This document shows positions 1 through 11,972 of a DNA stretch of 64,000 bases, one piece after another. Below the pieces are notes generated by a model. That model was not told the DNA's origin and made no database searches. It saw only the letters and a program-made list of their open reading frames with translations. The stretch is taken from contig NC_057015.1 in NCBI RefSeq assembly GCF_000002595.2, positions 5,939,195 to 6,003,194 of the forward strand, in the 5' to 3' direction. Position 1 is the first letter of the stretch. Each line of letters opens with the position of its first letter. Source of the stretch: Chlamydomonas reinhardtii (taxonomy: Eukaryota > Chlorophyta > Chlorophyceae > Chlamydomonadales > Chlamydomonadaceae). A program made the position numbers and the translations under genes.

Positions 1-232
1 GGGAGGGTCGGCGGCGAGTCAGCGGCAACCAGGAACAGGGTGCATCCACCGCAAGGTAAAACGGCATGAGACTGCGCCTGGCCCCGCGGCCCGCGTGTGC
101 GACACTGTCCGCCGTCCCACTTCGCCTCGCGCCTTTTCCCTTATCGGTTTATCGCCTTCGCATCCAACCTACCCCGCCTGCCAGCGCCCCCTGACCCTCC
201 TGCCGCACTGTGGCTGCTGCTGCCGCACGCAG

Positions 233-677
233 CTCGTGAACGAGGCGTTCTTCCTGCTCAGTGAGAACGTGGGCAGCGCCGAGGACATCGACCGCTCCAT
301 GCGGCTGGGCACCAACATGCAGCTGGGGCCGCTGCGCATGGCCGACAACATTGGTGAGCCGGGCATAAGGCACCTGGGGGGCTGTAGTCGGTAGCGGAGC
401 ACCGGCTCCAGCTCAACTAGGATCCAGAACCCAAACCCGGACCCGCGTGGCATGCATCCATTTGAGACTCCCCTGCAACTCCTGTTCCCCCCCCTCCCCT
501 GTTCCCTCCGCCCCGCCCCCTCCGGCCCTGCCAGGCCTGGACACGTGCCTGTCCATCATGCGCACGTTGCACAGCCAGTTCGCCGACTCCAAGTACCGGC
601 CCTGCCCGCTGCTGGTGCAGTACGTGGACGCGGGGCTGCTGGGAGCCAAGAGCGGCCGCGGCGTGTTCCAGGTGTGA
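233..677 (+). CDS. 3-hydroxyacyl-CoA dehydrogenase, C-terminal part (gene runs off the left edge)
   Basis: Two exons are visible: 233-353 and 535-677. Splicing is clean (CGCAG acceptor, TTG|GTGAG donor, GCCAG acceptor) and phase is kept. The joined protein reads [20 protein letters not shown], continues through [11 protein letters not shown] and GLDTCLSIM, and ends KSGRGVFQV. This is the C-terminal helical domain of 3-hydroxybutyryl/3-hydroxyacyl-CoA dehydrogenases, where the E-A-x-x-(L)-x-x-E-x-V helix and the terminal K-S-G-R-G-(F/V)-(Y/F) motif are typical. The NAD-binding Rossmann half and the catalytic His lie upstream of the window. The enzyme oxidises 3-hydroxyacyl-CoA to 3-ketoacyl-CoA in fatty-acid oxidation or butyrate-type metabolism. 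The stop at 675-677 directly follows a sequence that could also act as a splice donor (CAG|GTGTGA), so a further 3' exon cannot be excluded. Confidence 0.8.
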
Positions 678-2393
678 GGGGGAGGAAGGGTGGTGGGGGG
701 CGGGGGCACGGGGCGCCGGAGCGCCGGGCGGGGGAAGGCTGGCCGGGGGCTGATGAATTGAGGTCAGTCCGGTATGGATGGGACGAGGTAGACATGAGGC
801 GCGGAGTAGTCGGAACTTGCACGGGCTAGGCTTTAAGGAGACGGCCGCATCATGCCCAGCAACGGGGCTGGGTCGTGTTCGTATCGTGCATCTGGCACAC
901 GGCCTGTCGGTGCACACACCTGGGCTCAAGTGGAGATGCTCTTTGTGACAATCCGGTCTGCTCCTGCCTGAGCGCAGCACGACGCTGGGTCCGGTGGCGA
1001 CAAGCAGCACGCCTCGCAGCCGTGAGTCATTCCTGGCCGACAGCAGGGCCCCTGGCTCTTGTAGAATCGTGCATGAAGCTCACCTCTTGCATGTGCCGAT
1101 GGGCAAGGGCTGTGCGGGGCTGGTTCTTTTGTTTGCGGGTGGACTGCCTGCTAGGTGCTCATATGGTGATGGCGTCTCTCCCTTGCCGTACTCATTGTCG
1201 GCTGTTGCCGTGTCCGTGCGTGATTTCTCTGGGCATTCCTCCACAGGCACCTGAACCTCACGATGATGCCCAACAATAAGATGCCCAACAACCAGTTCCA
1301 CCAGCACAACAACAACTAATGGTTACACGGCTGCGCAATTTGCAGTATGCTTGCAACATTCGAGCAGGGCGGCATACCGGTGCACGCTGCACGTTTCAGT
1401 GGCTGGAGCACTACTAGGTGGGCGGATGTAGCAGCGGCTACTGGAGGAGCCTCCGGTGACGAGGACGCTACTTGCCGAGGATTAGATCAGTTGCAAGCAG
1501 TTGCGGCAGGGCGGCAGGGTGCTACGGGTGATTCGTCATCACGCGCGCAGCTAACGCTGCATTTCATTTCATGGCTGGCGCACGGTTGGCAAGCGCTTTT
1601 AGATAGGATGTCAGAGGACCGCAAGACTACGCTACCCTATGATAGCGCACATCTCTTTCACTTGCCGGACATAACTGCACATGGAGCAGAGCCGATGAAG
1701 TCTGGTCTGGGCCTCAAATAATCGGATTGACCGGTTAGACCACAGGAGAGAAAGGCTGAGTTTCAGCCGGCCAGGAGCACCCCCAGTCGGGGACCAAACT
1801 AGCTGCATATATGAGTGTTGCAGGAGTTATAAGGTTCCCCCGGCCCGGGCCTCGGTTTGACGGTTTCTACAGGGACAGGTATACGTCGTGCTCACCACCT
1901 TGAATTATTCACACACAACGCTGGCAGCAGGGGTGCCAGTAGCCATGTGCTGTCGGTCGTGACAGACTGGCGGCTTGTATTGTTGGATGGGATTGAGGCA
2001 CATTTCACAAAGTAAAGGTGGTGTGAGCAGCGGTGAGGCGGAGTGGGAAGACGACTGCAGGTAAACTGCTTAGGGATGGGCAGAGCAGGGCAGAGCCATG
2101 GGCGGCGGCGGGCGGAGGCACGCACCGTAGCCTGGCACAGGAACAAAGCTAAACAAAGGTGGCAATGTGGCATGACGTATTTACTCCTGTAGGCGTGCCC
2201 ATATGACCATATCACCTGTAGTTCCCACATTACCATATGCGACGCGCCAAAGGAGCCGCTTCACCTGCAGCACCGTACGACAGTTGCTCCCATCTGCCCC
2301 ATGTGAACCTGCAGTTGAACAGGACCCTTTCGCTTGGTTAGCCTGTAACTCGTGACGCACTTGCGTTGAATCCGGTCACATATCACTTCAAAA
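678..2393. other. 3' UTR / intergenic, no gene seen
   Basis: No open frame here has conserved-looking protein sequence or consistent splice sites. Part of it is probably the 3' UTR of the dehydrogenase. A short Asn-rich frame near 1260-1320 (repeated M-P-N-N) can be read only if the dehydrogenase is spliced past its stop in another phase, and it was not accepted. Confidence 0.5.
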
Positions 2394-5300
2394 ATGGCGC
2401 AAACTGCCCCGGCTCCGCGGCCCAAGAGGGTAGAGAGCAAAAATGTATCGATGCGGCCCGTGTACAGTGCCCTGATTGTAGCGTTGATCATCGGAGGCTC
2501 CCGGTACATGAACCAGAATATGACTCGCATCGACTTCACCAACTGGACGGGCGGCTGGGATAGCAAGGCGCGCGATGGCAAGCGGTGAGTTACATGAGCA
2601 AAGACCAGGGCTCGTAGCATCGCTATACTACTAGGTAACTTGCATGGTGTGTTGAGGCGCGTTTTAGGAGAACCCTGCCTCGTTTTTGTCGCGATTCCCC
2701 CCAGGCTTGCGCGTAGTGTCAGAGTACTCAGGAATGCGTATCGATACAAGTGTATGGTATAAGTAAAAGCGGTTCCGGTCCAAACAATGGCAGCAACGCA
2801 TAACACGGTCCAATCGCCGCAAGCCCCGTGCGCTTCACAGCTAGGCCCTAGGCAATTCGTGGTTCCAGTCGCACTTCAGTCTCGGCTGTGCTCCAAAACG
2901 GGTGCACGTGTTAGGCAGGACGTTCCTGCACCTGCAAAAAGTTGCTTGCGACCCTTTTTGCTTAGGGTTTTGACCACGCCGCCAACGGCCACGCGGTACC
3001 TGCGCACCCGCTCGTGGGCGTGCAGCACAAGGTGCCGCCCTGTGACACCCTGCCACATCTCTGTCCCGCTCGCTCCCTGCAGCCTCACCGTGCTTACCCG
3101 CTCCAGTTCCACGGGCGGGCAGTATTTTGAGGTGAACGTGTTCTGCTCGCCCACCGCGGAGGCCTTCCACAAGGGCAAGCCCTGCAGCGGCCCCATGCTG
3201 AGCCACGACCACCAGACCGTGGAGCTCACAGCACTGAGTGAGTGGCGCAGAGCAGGGCTGCGGTATTGTGTGTCCCGGGCTGTAGGGCGTTGTGTGAGAT
3301 GTGTCTGCGTGTTGGGGGGAGGGACGAGCGGGTGAGGGGTGCCGGGGGCATTGAGGGCAGTTGTACAGGGCAGGGTTAGGGCGCGCGGTTGGGTGGCTCG
3401 CCGTACGAGGGGCGCGGACGTGGGTTCGGTGTGTGGGGCGAGCTTGAAGTCGCTGTAAGGGGCACGGGCCAGGGAGCCACGCTTAAGACCTGCGGGCCAG
3501 GCGCAGCTGTCGGGCGTACATGTGGGCCTTGGGGCCAGGCCGCCGCCAGCGTCATTCGGCCGGCACAGCAGTAAGAGCGGCAGCTATGAGCACGGTCCGG
3601 GAAAACGTGTCCGAGCCAAACCGAAATGGCGCAACAGAATCGGTGCTGGGGGGGGACCGAGGCTGGCAGGGCACGCGCCGAAACGCGCCGTAGCTGCGAA
3701 GCTTATGCACATGGCATGCATTCGACCGCGGGCGGGCGGGCGGTGGTGCAGGTGGTGGTGTTGGATGCAGCTCCAAAGAGGCGCACTGGCATGGCATGTT
3801 ACGGTATGCGGAGGAATGCACTCACATGTGTACCTCCGGGCATTTTCGGCTGCACAGGTGGCAAGGTGGTTTTGTCCATCAACGGAACTGAGACGGAGCT
3901 GGAGCTAGGCCACAAGATGGTGCTGCGCCCAGGTGCGGGACGAATCTGGCAGCGGGATCAGGGGGAGGAGTAGAAGCGCCCAGGACGCTTGCGTGCCCCA
4001 GCGCAAACGCGGTGAAGCGCCGGCAGGCGTCAGAGGCCGAGTGGAGGCTGCAGTGCTGCATTCTGGTGGGATGTCTCGTTCATAAACGCCGGCCAGGCAT
4101 CGGCTTGGCCGCCGCGCGCGTGCTTTGACCAGCAGCGCCCGGTCCGTGCTCGCCCCGCGTTGCTCGCGGGCGGTCTGCTGTGTGCGGTCCTGTTGCCTGC
4201 ATGCCTTCATGACGCATACGCACACCCCGCGCAGGCACGCCGTACCTCTATTACAACGGCGGCTCGGGACCCATTGAGGCCAACCTGCGTGTGAGCCCGG
4301 GCGCTCCGGATGAGCGCTACCTGGAGACGCTCATTGGCCTGGCGCGGCAGGTGCGGATGCGACACGGGTTGGGAGGGTGGGGTGTGTCGTTGGGCGGGAA
4401 GGGTGTTTCCGCCATGTCCATGGAGCCGTCTCGATGAGGAGGCGGATGGGGGCATGGATGGGGTACGTGGGTAGGTGTTGCGTTGGACAAGGTGCTGGGA
4501 AAGGCGCAAGTCGGGTAGGATGAACCGCGGTGTAGTTCCACAGCCGCTCGCCGCCAACCCGTGCGGGGGCCGTAAGGCACCGGTAGCAGCCGGTGGCTGG
4601 GCGTGGTGTGACCGGGCCCGACACGGCACGTAAAGACGACGTTTGTCCTGGTGCGGGCCCTGACACGTCCACGGCGCGGACCTCTGGCCCTATCGCTGTT
4701 TCACCGCACCCACAGAACGAGGGCTTGAGCAAGACCAACCCCATCCAGCTGTTCCTGGTGTACGCCGACAACGCCATGACACTGCATGACATGCCTCAGA
4801 GCGTGTGGAAGGTGGGTGGGCCAGGCAGGCGCCCGCGGCGCGCACGTGTGCAAACCACACGCTCCGACACGAGTCCTCCTTCAGGAACAGGAGCAAGCCT
4901 GGGCTGCGCACGTGTGCTCTTTCCGCTGCCCCTGAAGCATTCACCATGTGACATCCATCCCTGCACACCCACTGCACACATCCACCGCCCCCACCTTCAC
5001 ACCCCATGGCCCTCACAAACCCCAGATCGCTCGGGCCGTGGTGATCCCTCTGGCCAAGGCCATGGGCTTCCAGTCCCGCTACGACAAGTACACAACCAAG
5101 GCCGGCGAGCCGGAGCCCGTGGTGTGGCCGGCGGCGGCGCCAGCAGCCGTGGCAGAGGAGGTGAAGGAGGAGGCAGTCAAGGTGGGGGAGGCGAAGGTGG
5201 AGGACGCGAAGGAGGCGGAGCCGGCGCCAGCTGAGGCGGCTGTGGAGGAGGTGGCGGAGGCGGAGCCGGCGGCGGAGGCGGAGCCAGCTGCGGAGGCAGA

Positions 5301-5463
5301 GGTGGCGGCAGAAGCGGAGCCAGCGGCGGAGGCGGAGGTGGCGGAGGCGGAGGTGGCGGCGGAGGCGGAGGTGGCGGCGGACGCGCCGGAGGTGGCGGCG
5401 GAGCTGGAGGTGGCGGCGGGGCTGGAGGTGGCGGCGGAGGGTGACCAGGGGGAGACGGCGTAA
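2394..5463 (+). CDS. Membrane-anchored cupin-fold protein with Ala/Glu-rich tail
   Basis: Six exons (2394-2584, 3083-3237, 3858-3932, 4235-4350, 4716-4811, 5026-5463) join in phase to 356 residues. The ATG at 2394 begins MAQTAPAPRPKR. A single hydrophobic segment near residues 24-38 (YSALIVALIIGG) suggests a membrane anchor. The middle, about residues 70-245, looks like a cupin beta-barrel: it has GGQYFEVNVFCSP, an SHDHQTVEL stretch in the place of the metal-binding histidines, GTPYLYYNGG, then helices with ERYLETLIGLARQ. From about residue 250 the protein is a low-complexity run of A-E-A-E-V/P repeats, encoded by an imperfect GCGGAGGCGGAG repeat. The substrate is unknown. The cupin call rests on fold-like motifs and is tentative. 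Confidence 0.6.
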
Positions 5464-6802
5464 AATAGCGCTCCAGGGGCGCGCCAACCGGACGTCACAA
5501 ACCTGTGTTGGTGTGGCGTTACTTTGAGAACGGCACAACATCGTTGCGTGCTATTTTGCTGCTGGTGTATCTGCATTGTTTCGGGAATCGGTGTTACGTC
5601 TAAGCTAGTCACCAATCAAGCCTGTGTGGAGTGAGCGCGTCCACACGGATTGCGGGGAACGCGCGCTTGAGGCGCCCTGTGCGGCCGTCCGTGCCGTGAG
5701 GTGGCCATAGACGCTACTGGAGGAGCAGGAGACGGAGCTTGGAGGACTGCTGGGCCGAGCACCGTGCAACCCAGTGTCGGTGACGCTGGGACCTGTAAGC
5801 TCGGACGAGCCGAGCCCCTTGGCTGCATGCCTGCGCATTCGAGGGGCTTCTGGTTGGTACGCCTCGGAGGGTGTTCCGAAAGCATGGTACGGTACGTCTT
5901 GCGGGCCCAATGCTGGTTGCGGTGTACTGCAGTCTGCAGTGCCTTACAGCCAGAACCGCAGAGCGCCGCCAGGTCTTCCTAGTTCACACAAGGCGCCAGG
6001 CATCGTCGCGATGAGCTTTTGAGCACATGAAAGCGGCAGCAACCCTTGAGGCCTACAGCACAGGAGGTCGATCACAGCAGCGTGGCGGCGGCAGTGCCTT
6101 AGCTCCTCATACTGGGAACTGGCACAGGGAACTGGACACGCCTCAGCGAGTCTGAGTGATGGGCTCGGGACACATCCTTGTAATGGAACCTTGCGCGGCA
6201 CTGATTGGACCCTGCCATGCCTGCCAAACCCGGTCAGGCAGGCAGGGCTGGCCCAATGCCTTGCGCCTTGCGGGGGGGGGGTGAGTGGGGGCGGGGGGCG
6301 GGCCATCCGCGCTGCATGCACACATGACAGTCCGCCGCGCGCGCCTTGGCAGTCGTAAACGCATCGGGCCACTCCGCGGCCCCATCCCGCCCAAACTGGC
6401 GCCCCAACGTAGCTTCTCGTAATACCAAGTAGCATCCCTACAGTACGCATTCCGCCGGGCTTCTCTGTGTTACAGTCCAGGTGCGGAACATAATGTTGCA
6501 CCTCAATGCATAGAAGCTTCGCGCAAAAAGCGGGTCGGCTGCTTTGAGGACGTCAGAATCTTGAAAGGGTAGCCATTAGACTTGCAAGCCTGTGTCAGCG
6601 AGCCAGAAGCGTTTGGTGCACTGCACCTGCTTGCGGTCGGCTCGGGACAGCTGGAGGCTCACCGCGAGCGGCGTGCGTAATCCGGGAGCGGTGGCGGCTA
6701 ACAGATCGATAATTGAATCTGATGCCGGCCGCTCGCCCTGTCTTTTCGTCGTGCTTGCTCAGGGGATCCTTGTCCATGCCGCTTGCGTGCAGGTGCACCA
6801 CC
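5464..6802. other. 3' UTR and intergenic; TGTAA signal at 5794-5798
   Basis: The TGTAA at 5794-5798, about 330 bases after the cupin stop, is a plausible algal polyadenylation signal. The rest, including a G-run near 6277-6287, shows no gene. The FHA gene's promoter and 5' UTR must lie in the last few hundred bases. Confidence 0.45.
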
Positions 6803-7962
6803 ATGCAGGTCTCGTTCGCTCGTTCGACCGTGTCGCGTGCTCGTGCAGGTGAGCTCGAGGACAGACAACAATTACCGTGCGGACCTTTGGAAAGAGCGAT
6901 GCCGCGTCAGCATTACGGTCCGCGCTTCTGCCCTCTGCCTGTAGGCATCTCGGGCCGCACGAGCCGGCGGACACATGTAGCGGTGTCCAACAAGCTGGTT
7001 CTGCAGCCCATTGGTGAGTGTGCCAAGGACGACCGGGTCTCGTCTCAGTGGGTGCCTGGTATCTTCGCGGGGCAGCCAGTGGCAGCGAGGGGGGAGAGAA
7101 TGACGGGTGCAGGGAAGCTCAGTGCTGGGCGGACAAGGTGCCGGCGGGATTCGGGGCTACAGGCCTTACCAGGGGCACGCAACGTCCCACACCCACAAAC
7201 CCGTTCACAGCCATGCTACCAAGTGCCGCCTGATGCCCCCTGACCCTCTCCCCTCCCCTCACAACCCCGCAACCCCAGGCTCGGGCAGCACCGAGCACCT
7301 GGATGGCGAGAAGGTCACGCCGCCGGGCCCAGTGCCGCTGCGTGAGGGCACGCTGGACGTGGGGCGTGTGGAGCCATGCGACATTGTGCTGCCGGTGCCC
7401 ACCGTGTCCAGCCGGCATGCTATCCTCACCATTGAAGGTGACAAGGTGAGGACACTGGAGCTATCGGAGGGGGCTGGGGCAAGGGTTATGGTCGGCCTGA
7501 AACTGTAGCTGCGATGTACGTAGGGTACAAGGGAAGGGACATGCAGGTTGCATGCGTCGGGGACTGTGGACTGGGAAAGAATTGGAATGCGCCTTCTTAA
7601 AGGACGTGCTGGACAAGCTACAAGCCCTGGAGCAGTAGTAGATGGGAAAACTGGGCTCGGGTGATGTGGACTGCCCGCATGGAAAAGTTGCTGGCGCAGT
7701 ACGGCCTTACACACCACACAGCCCACTCTCCTTCGCCTTCGTGTAACACCATCCTCGCCATGTGCCGGGTGCCGCCGCGGCTGCCTGGTGCCGCGACGCG
7801 CAGGTGCTGGTGATCGACGTAAACAGCACCAACGGCACCATGGTCAACGGCGCCGAGATCAAGGCCATGGACTACGTGGAGCTGCCCATCGGCGGGGAGA
7901 TCGTGTTCGGTGATGAGTTCCTGGCCAAGTTCCAGCTGCAGAAGCTGCCCGACGACGCCTAA
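6803..7962 (+). CDS. Small FHA-domain protein, probably plastid-targeted
   Basis: Four exons (6803-6848, 6945-7013, 7279-7445, 7804-7962) give 146 residues. The N-terminus (MQVSFARSTVSRARA, then GISGRTSRRTHVAVSNK) is rich in Arg/Ser and lacks acidic residues, as expected of a chloroplast transit peptide. The rest is one forkhead-associated domain: the core strands include LDVGRVEPCDIVLPVPTVSS, then RHAILTIEGDK, DVNSTNGTMVNG and LPIGGEIVFGDEFLAKFQL. The key positions of an FHA phosphothreonine pocket (G-R, S-x-x-H, N-G-T-x-x-N-G) are all present, so it should bind pThr peptides. There is no other domain, so it is probably an adaptor. The ATG was chosen because it is the first in the exon and gives a transit-like start. 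Confidence 0.8.
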
Positions 7963-8530
7963 GAGTAGAACATGATGTGGCAGCAGACAGGCACAGCAGA
8001 CGCGGGCTGGTGAAGGGAAGGCGGGGCGGCAGCAGGCGTGGTAATGAGTTAGCTCTAGACGGCGTGAGCCATAGCAGTACATGGCGCGAACAGTATTTGT
8101 TTGCGGTCGGGAACGATTGATGATTGCGGTTGGATCCCAGTGCACACGGTTGGCGCAGCGGCGGCGGAGGGCTGGGTTATATCACCATTCTTCGGGACAA
8201 GACAGGTTTAGATGGCGTGTGTTGCGAGCCCCCTGCCCTAACGCAGCAGCCCTTCCCGTCCGCGTATGTGTGTTGGTGACAGGGGTGCGGGCAGGTACCC
8301 CAGGAAGGGTGTGCTGCTGCATGGGATGAGGGTGCCGGACCGTGGTCAGGGTTGCAGCAGCAGCTGCTGCAACCTGACCGAGCGGTTGTGTGTGTGGCAG
8401 GTTGGTTGTCACTTGAGCAGCACGCATTGCGATAACATGACGCAGAGACGAGAGATGTGCGGAAGATTGAGTTGTGAGAAGATTAATGTCGAAACGTACC
8501 GGGATGGTGTCAGGTCACACTGGTCGACAC

Positions 8531-8535
8531 TGTAA
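8531..8535 (+). terminator. TGTAA polyadenylation signal for the FHA gene
   Basis: TGTAA about 570 bases after the FHA stop, a normal 3' UTR length for such algae. It lies between convergent genes. The rest of 7963-8967 shows no gene. Confidence 0.5.
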
Positions 8536-8967
8536 TGCTTTGTCAAGTAGCAATAACTCACTCTCATGCCTGTGCGCCTGGACCTGTAGGCAAGCGTCTT
8601 TACTAGGTCCAACCTCTGAACATCACCTCACACAGCAGAGGGGCGCCTCAGGCCCCACTCCATACTTCAGCACAGTGGCACAACCTATTCCCAGGCTGCC
8701 ATGTCGGTACACATGCCTTCACTGCGTTGACTCGTTATGGCATGTTGTTCTTCATGTGCCCTGGCCCCTGGGCCTTCATGATTACCCCATCCACCAGCTC
8801 ACACGATCCGCCGCGCTAACGCATAGGGAAGCGTATCCAGCGTTGCGACGTCCCGCCTGGCGCCGCTCATGATTCCACTCAGTTGCGAGTTGCGAGCACA
8901 AACATTGTTCGCCTATAGCCATGCTCCATCACCACACAACACACAGCCCTCTAGCTACCCTCCATCT

Positions 8968-11468
8968 TTACCGCCGCTTCTTGAGGCCCGCCGCCTTGGC
9001 CGCCGCGGCGCCGGCGCCCGCCGCCTTGATGCGCTCATCGCGCTCCTTGACGACCTCCATGGCGTCCTTCACCCAGTTGTTGAACACGAAGAAGCACACT
9101 CCGCACGCCGCCAGCGTCGCCGCGTCGATCAGGCCCTCTATGGTCGTGAACGTGTCCAAAGCCTTGACTGCAGGTGCGGAGTGCAGCGACACACAACGTC
9201 AGCGGTGTCGAACCCTTCCCTTGTTCGTTCAAAAACCAACAGCAGCAGCACCCGGGGCCAGTGATGCGCGCAGGCCGCAGCAGGTGGTGCAGGCACGGCG
9301 TGGCATGTGGGGCACGCATGGCGTGGGTGGTGGGGCGGGTTTTAACTTTGAACCAATCCCGTGGGTCCGGTGTGCACGGAGACGCGCACACGACCGCGCA
9401 ACATCTTCAGTAAGGTATTGCATCACGAGACACCGACACAGATGCACACAGATGCCAAGACAGCCCCGCGCACTCACTGGAGGTGACGCGTCCTGTGTCT
9501 TTCAGGTACTTGAACAGGCGCCGCGAAAGCATGCTGGTCTTGGGCTCCAGCATGTACATCTTCCAGATGCCGATGAACGTCTGCGCGCAATGACGCATGA
9601 GCACACATCATTGGTCAGCCTGGCGCAAAAACGTTGCTCACTTGCATGTGCACACGACAGGAGAGGAGGTGCCGTGAAGAGTCTCTATTGTGCACTCGAG
9701 CGCTGTGCCCTTCAGGGGCAACAGGGGCCCGGGCAGGCTTGCTGCAGAAGCGTCCCAGTGCCCGCACGCAAGTTCAGCCGCCGGCTGCCTCCTGGCCCGA
9801 CACCCCTTCGATTCTATCACTGAAAGCGTGTGCTCCTCTCCACCTCCCACCCCGAGCTCACCAGCGCCATGGTCAGCAGCACGCACGTGACCGCCACCTT
9901 CATGTACGGCAGGATGCAGCGGCCGCGGGGCTTGCCTGCGCGGCATAAGCAACACAGCACACAGACCGTATCGCATCATGCATGAAGCGCAGACCCGCAT
10001 ACTCTATAAGCGCAACCGGTAGCCCGATCCCGTATTTGTGAGGCACGTCACGCATCACAGGTGTCGCTCGTGGCAGATGCAGGTATGCGCGTGTTTGCAA
10101 GCCGGGTGCATGCAACTTGGCAACGATAAGCCCCACTCGGTCTTGTGTCGCGACCCCATGTTCCGCCGCTGCCCTCACAAAACATAGTTGCAGGTTTGTG
10201 CAGTGGGCCGACTCCCCAAGCCACCTGCCCCCGTGTGCATTGCAATGCTGATGCAGCGGTGCACACAGCCCACTCACTCACCCAGGTAGAAGCACACGTT
10301 GCCAAGCAGCAGCAGCACCGCCCACGCATAGAAGAACTGGTTGGGGGTGCCCTCTGGGGGCGGAGCAGAGGGAGCACACACAAGCAGCGGCCACTCTGAG
10401 GTTGGTTGGGTAGGTAGGCAGGTTGGCAGATAGGCAGCCCGAGGGGCGCAGGGCAGCGTGGGCAGGCTACGCCTTCACTCGGCCACACTGACAGCGCGCG
10501 GCACAACTACCATTATCCGGCATGGCTAGGCAGCCAAGGGCATGGCGCCAGCTCCGGTGTGCTTTGCCGACCCCGGTTGGTAACACTCATTGCTCACCGC
10601 CAGTGTAGATGGGGATACACGTCCACGCCAGCTTCAAGACCACGATCAGTGTCTGCAAGCGCGCATGAAAGTTGCGGGGACAAGAGCAGCGGAAGGGGTT
10701 GAGCACGCGCACGCACTAGGCTGTGCATTATGCCTACTGAGCAGCAGCTACGCCCGACAGCACGACTGCACAATGACTTCAAGAGTGTTTTGCTACGTGT
10801 GAGCATTGCCAGGCCACGGTGGCCCGGGCATCCGGTTTTCGTGAGACAGAAAGACACGGGAAGGCGCGCAAGCACGTGCCAAACACCTGGTTGCAGGTCC
10901 CGGCCATCACCAAGGGTGGCTCCGCGTGTGACCACCTCCCAATCGCAGGTCCACAGCCACGCAGCACACCCGCACACACACGTGCACCCACCTGTACTTG
11001 GTGGAGCACGAGTGTGGCGCTCATGTTGACGGCCATGCGCTTGTAGCCTGGCAGGCGAGGCACAGGAGGACGGAGGGAGGGGGTGGACACATTCAATCCA
11101 AACCCAAGTTCGGGGTTACAGGCAGAATCCCGTGTATCCCTAGGGTCCAAAGCTTACGATCTTCAACGACCTCCCGGTAGCTCCAGTCTGAGCCATCGGT
11201 GCCTTCCTGCAGGAGGTACCGCAGGGACGAGGGACACGTAGCTGTTGGTGGGCACCCAGAACCCACTTGACTAAGACCACACACGCAGCTTTTACCCCCA
11301 GCGCCCCCCTCGTTACAAATACAGTCTAGACAACTTCCCAGCCGTGCTGAGACGTTGCTCGCCGGCCGCCGGGGAACCTTAAATATTCCCTTCCATGCCC
11401 GATCGATCGCCACTGTGCACCGCGACAGTAACGATAGAGCATTCAGTACGCACCGGACGAGGCGGCAT
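8968..11468 (-). CDS. JAGN1: Jagunal/JAGN1-like ER membrane protein
   Basis: Eight minus-strand exons (11454-11468, 11158-11206, 10992-11047, 10598-10652, 10282-10353, 9862-9935, 9478-9580, 8968-9167) join perfectly in phase to 207 residues. The start MPPRPEGTDGSDWSYREVVE matches my memory of animal JAGN1, which has a short leader, then GTDGSDF and R-E-x-V, then a helix with M-S-V-T-L. Here the helix is YKRMAVNMSATLVLHQ. Hydrophobic segments follow (TLIVVLKLAWTCIPIY; FFYAWAVLLLLGNVCFYLG; MKVAVTCVLLTMALV; AATLAACGVCFFVF), fitting a four-span protein. The last four residues KKRR form a KKxx ER-retrieval signal; JAGN1 also ends in a dilysine-type signal. Jagunal proteins act in ER organisation and early secretion. 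A long hydrophilic linker with LFKYLKDTGRVT is algal. Confidence 0.7.
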
Positions 11469-11972
11469 TCTAACGAATCGGAGGCGGGTTACGTAGTTCA
11501 AGAGGGGTTTTGGGTGAGCGGTCTGTCTTCGTTAGCTTTATTCTGTGCGAGCTCGGCTTGTAGGTGATGTGCCCAAGGATTTCAACAAGTCAAGGAAAAT
11601 GGACCGCTAGTGATATTTAGGAAGGACTACTGACTCTGACTCTGAGGTGTACCCATCGGGCGTCGAAACCTTCATCGCGAAGACCTTGCAAGGGCCCAGA
11701 TTACATTTGTTGCTTCAGTGGGTTTCGTTACGGGCCTACAAACTTGCGTGAGGCATGGATTCCCACGGCCCGCTTCCGCTAGCGGCGTTGTCTCTGCACG
11801 CGCTCGGCGCGCCCGCAGGGCTTGGCGCAAGCAGGCACGCAGCAAGGCCCACCAAGGGTGCGTACTAGTATGCAGTTATGGCAGTTTACATGGCGACCAC
11901 ATCACGGGCGCCCAGGAAGCCTGTCCGCATACTTATGCCAACTCACAGCCCCCTGCGTGCCCTGCTGTGCAG
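11469..11972. other. Divergent 5' region between the Jagunal-like gene and PHR2
   Basis: Head-to-head upstream region. The PHR2 start codon and first exon probably lie here, but no ATG could be chosen with confidence. An AT-rich TTAAATATT stretch (about 11379-11387) lies inside the first Jagunal intron. Confidence 0.35.

Noticed and set aside
1250-1320. Asn-rich short frame (M-P-N-N repeats) as a last exon of the dehydrogenase
   Set aside because: The in-phase splice would read another frame, and the dehydrogenase already ends with its family-typical motif at 677.
4690-5541. Long minus-strand open frame of Leu/Arg/His-rich sequence over the cupin tail
   Set aside because: It is the antisense of the GCGGAGGCGGAG repeat of the plus-strand gene, with no splice sites or conserved motifs.
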